Shown: positions 63,272 through 64,000 of the stretch, piece by piece
Position numbering within the stretch: the first letter of the stretch is position 1
How the letters are laid out: each line of letters begins with the position of its first letter
Assembly: GCF_007994735.1 (NCBI RefSeq)
Contig: NZ_VOIL01000001.1
Location: forward strand, 1,798,001 to 1,862,000
Source of the DNA: Nesterenkonia populi
GTDB lineage: Bacteria > Actinomycetota > Actinomycetes > Actinomycetales > Micrococcaceae
Reading direction: 5' to 3'
DNA length: 64,000 bases
The notes under the pieces: model-generated
What the model saw: the letters and a program-made list of their open reading frames with translations, nothing else
The model's database searches: none
Told to the model about the DNA's origin: nothing
Made by a program: the position numbers and the translations under genes

Positions 63272-63690
63272 TGAGCTGTTCGGCGGGCGGGTGCGCGCCC
63301 CGGCGCGACTTTCTGAAGGCGACCGCCCTGAGCGGAGCGGCCCTGGCTCTTGCCGCATGCGGCGGAGGCGGCTCAGAGGATCCGGACGCTGAGCGTCTGT
63401 GGACAGATGTTGCTCCCGAGGAGAACCTTCCAGCCGGTGAGGCGGGGGTCGCTGAGGTCGGTGACCGGATGCTGCTGGTCTACCGCCCTGATGAGGAGAG
63501 CGTGATGGTCTTCTCATCGGTATGCCCGCATGAGGGCTGCGCCGTGGGGATGGATGGGGAGCATTTTGAGTGCCCCTGCCACGGTTCCCAGTTCGAGTTC
63601 ACGGGCGAACGCATCGCCGGCCCCGCGCAGGAGGACCTGACCTCCTACGAGGCAGAGATCACCGAGGGAATGATCCGCGCCCGCCTCTGA
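63271..63690 (+). CDS. Tat-exported Rieske [2Fe-2S] lipoprotein
   Basis: A 139-residue protein. Seen: twin-arginine signal RRDFLKATALSGAALALAACGG with a lipobox cysteine at about residue 30, so it is exported folded and lipid-anchored outside; then a Rieske domain with ligands CPH (about Cys85, His87) and CPCH (Cys101, His104). It is a small orphan Rieske protein, not the bc1 subunit (no transmembrane helices beyond the signal). ATG 63271 overlaps the RNase D stop (TGATG); GTG 63268 is an alternative one codon longer. The partner is unknown; electron transfer or sensing outside the membrane is likely. Confidence 0.9.
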   Translation: MSCSAGGCAPRRDFLKATALSGAALALAACGGGGSEDPDAERLWTDVAPEENLPAGEAGVAEVGDRMLLVYRPDEESVMVFSSVCPHEGCAVGMDGEHFECPCHGSQFEFTGERIAGPAQEDLTSYEAEITEGMIRARL

Positions 63691-63721
63691 GGCATTCGAC
63701 GCCCCAGCTTCCCCGCGGCCA

Positions 63722-64000
63722 TCAGCGGGGGCGCTGCTGGAAGATCGGAATCTCCCCGGTGGGCAAGTCCTCTCCGGGCAGCCGACGTGCAAACGGAACC
63801 TTGGTGCCGAGCACCTGGGCGACGGTGTCCTGAGCGATCTGCGCGGCAGTGAGGCCGACCCGCTCCAGCACCTGGTCCCGGGAGCCGTGCGCCAAGAACT
63901 CCACCGGCAGGCCCACCTCATTCAGGGCAGTGTCCACCCCGGAGGCACGCATCTCCTGGCGAATCCGGGAGCCCACTCCCCCGGCCTTCACGCCGTCCTC
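63722..64000 (-). CDS. dxs: 1-deoxy-D-xylulose-5-phosphate synthase, C-terminal end
   Basis: The last 92 codons of the first enzyme of the MEP isoprenoid pathway; the rest lies beyond the window. Seen: EDGVKAGGVGSRIRQEMRASGVDTALNEVGLPVEFLAHGSRDQVLERVGLTAAQIA in overlapping short motifs, notably GGVGSRIRQ and EFLAHGSR, which are typical of the transketolase C-terminal domain of DXS. Convergent with the Rieske gene; the 31-base gap has a small CCCCGC/GCGGGG hairpin. Confidence 0.9.
   Translation of the reverse strand, partial: EDGVKAGGVGSRIRQEMRASGVDTALNEVGLPVEFLAHGSRDQVLERVGLTAAQIAQDTVAQVLGTKVPFARRLPGEDLPTGEIPIFQQRPR

Overview
The window is a high-GC chromosomal segment of an actinobacterium, most like the Micrococcaceae (Nesterenkonia/Arthrobacter/Kocuria relatives). 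Supporting signs are RbpA, a SigA next to a small DUF7455 protein and a second type II topoisomerase B subunit, the block DUF4191-lipA-lipB-sucB-lpd-pepA, DUF3000-RNase D-dxs, and many genes that start directly at a predicted transcription start (leaderless, TANNNT box 6-7 nt before the start codon). The genus is an inference from gene content. No rRNA, tRNA, CRISPR array, insertion sequence or phage gene was seen, and no gap longer than about 300 bases lacks a gene.

Layout. 1-8.2 kb: end of relA, an AbiEi-like protein, ruvX, alaS, rpsD, a DUF4191 membrane protein, lipA and lipB. 8.3-14.2 kb: an atypical kinase-like protein, then sucB, lpd and pepA; lipA/lipB make the lipoyl groups used by SucB and Lpd. 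14.3-21.9 kb: PAC2-family and DUF4192 proteins, sigA, DUF7455, a topoisomerase B subunit and ctaB. 21.9-26.3 kb: an ethanol/acetaldehyde module (alcohol dehydrogenase, GAF-domain regulator, aldehyde dehydrogenase, DUF779). The two dehydrogenase promoters share a TGCAAC-N5-TGCAAC direct repeat and CRP-like palindromes. 26.3-36.3 kb: an MFS carrier, a HelY-type helicase, an amidohydrolase-like protein without metal ligands, polyprenol-phosphate mannose synthase, rbpA, an SPFH/NfeD pair, an RlmA-like methyltransferase and a DUF3054 protein. 36.5-40.7 kb: formaldehyde-type dehydrogenase, stress SDR, DUF7218/Rho-N protein, an orphan sensory-rhodopsin-transducer homologue and a sugar-lactone oxidase.

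40.8-57.7 kb is an accessory catabolic region. One eight-gene minus-strand operon carries a whole route: acyl-CoA dehydrogenase, thiolase, SDR, MaoC hydratase, CoA ligase and a three-part TRAP importer, so uptake, activation and a full beta-oxidation turn are on one transcript. A perfect CRP-like palindrome lies before it. A PucR regulator, an MFS carrier, an enoyl-CoA hydratase, a LysR regulator and a second set (CaiB fragment, thioesterase, acyl-CoA dehydrogenase, thiolase) follow. The region is bracketed by two copies of a ~50-nt hairpin with a conserved apical sequence and a covarying base pair. The acid consumed is unknown.

57.7-64 kb: catalase with an upstream palindrome, an epimerase/ferritin-like fusion, DUF3000, RNase D, a Tat-exported Rieske lipoprotein, and the 3' end of dxs.
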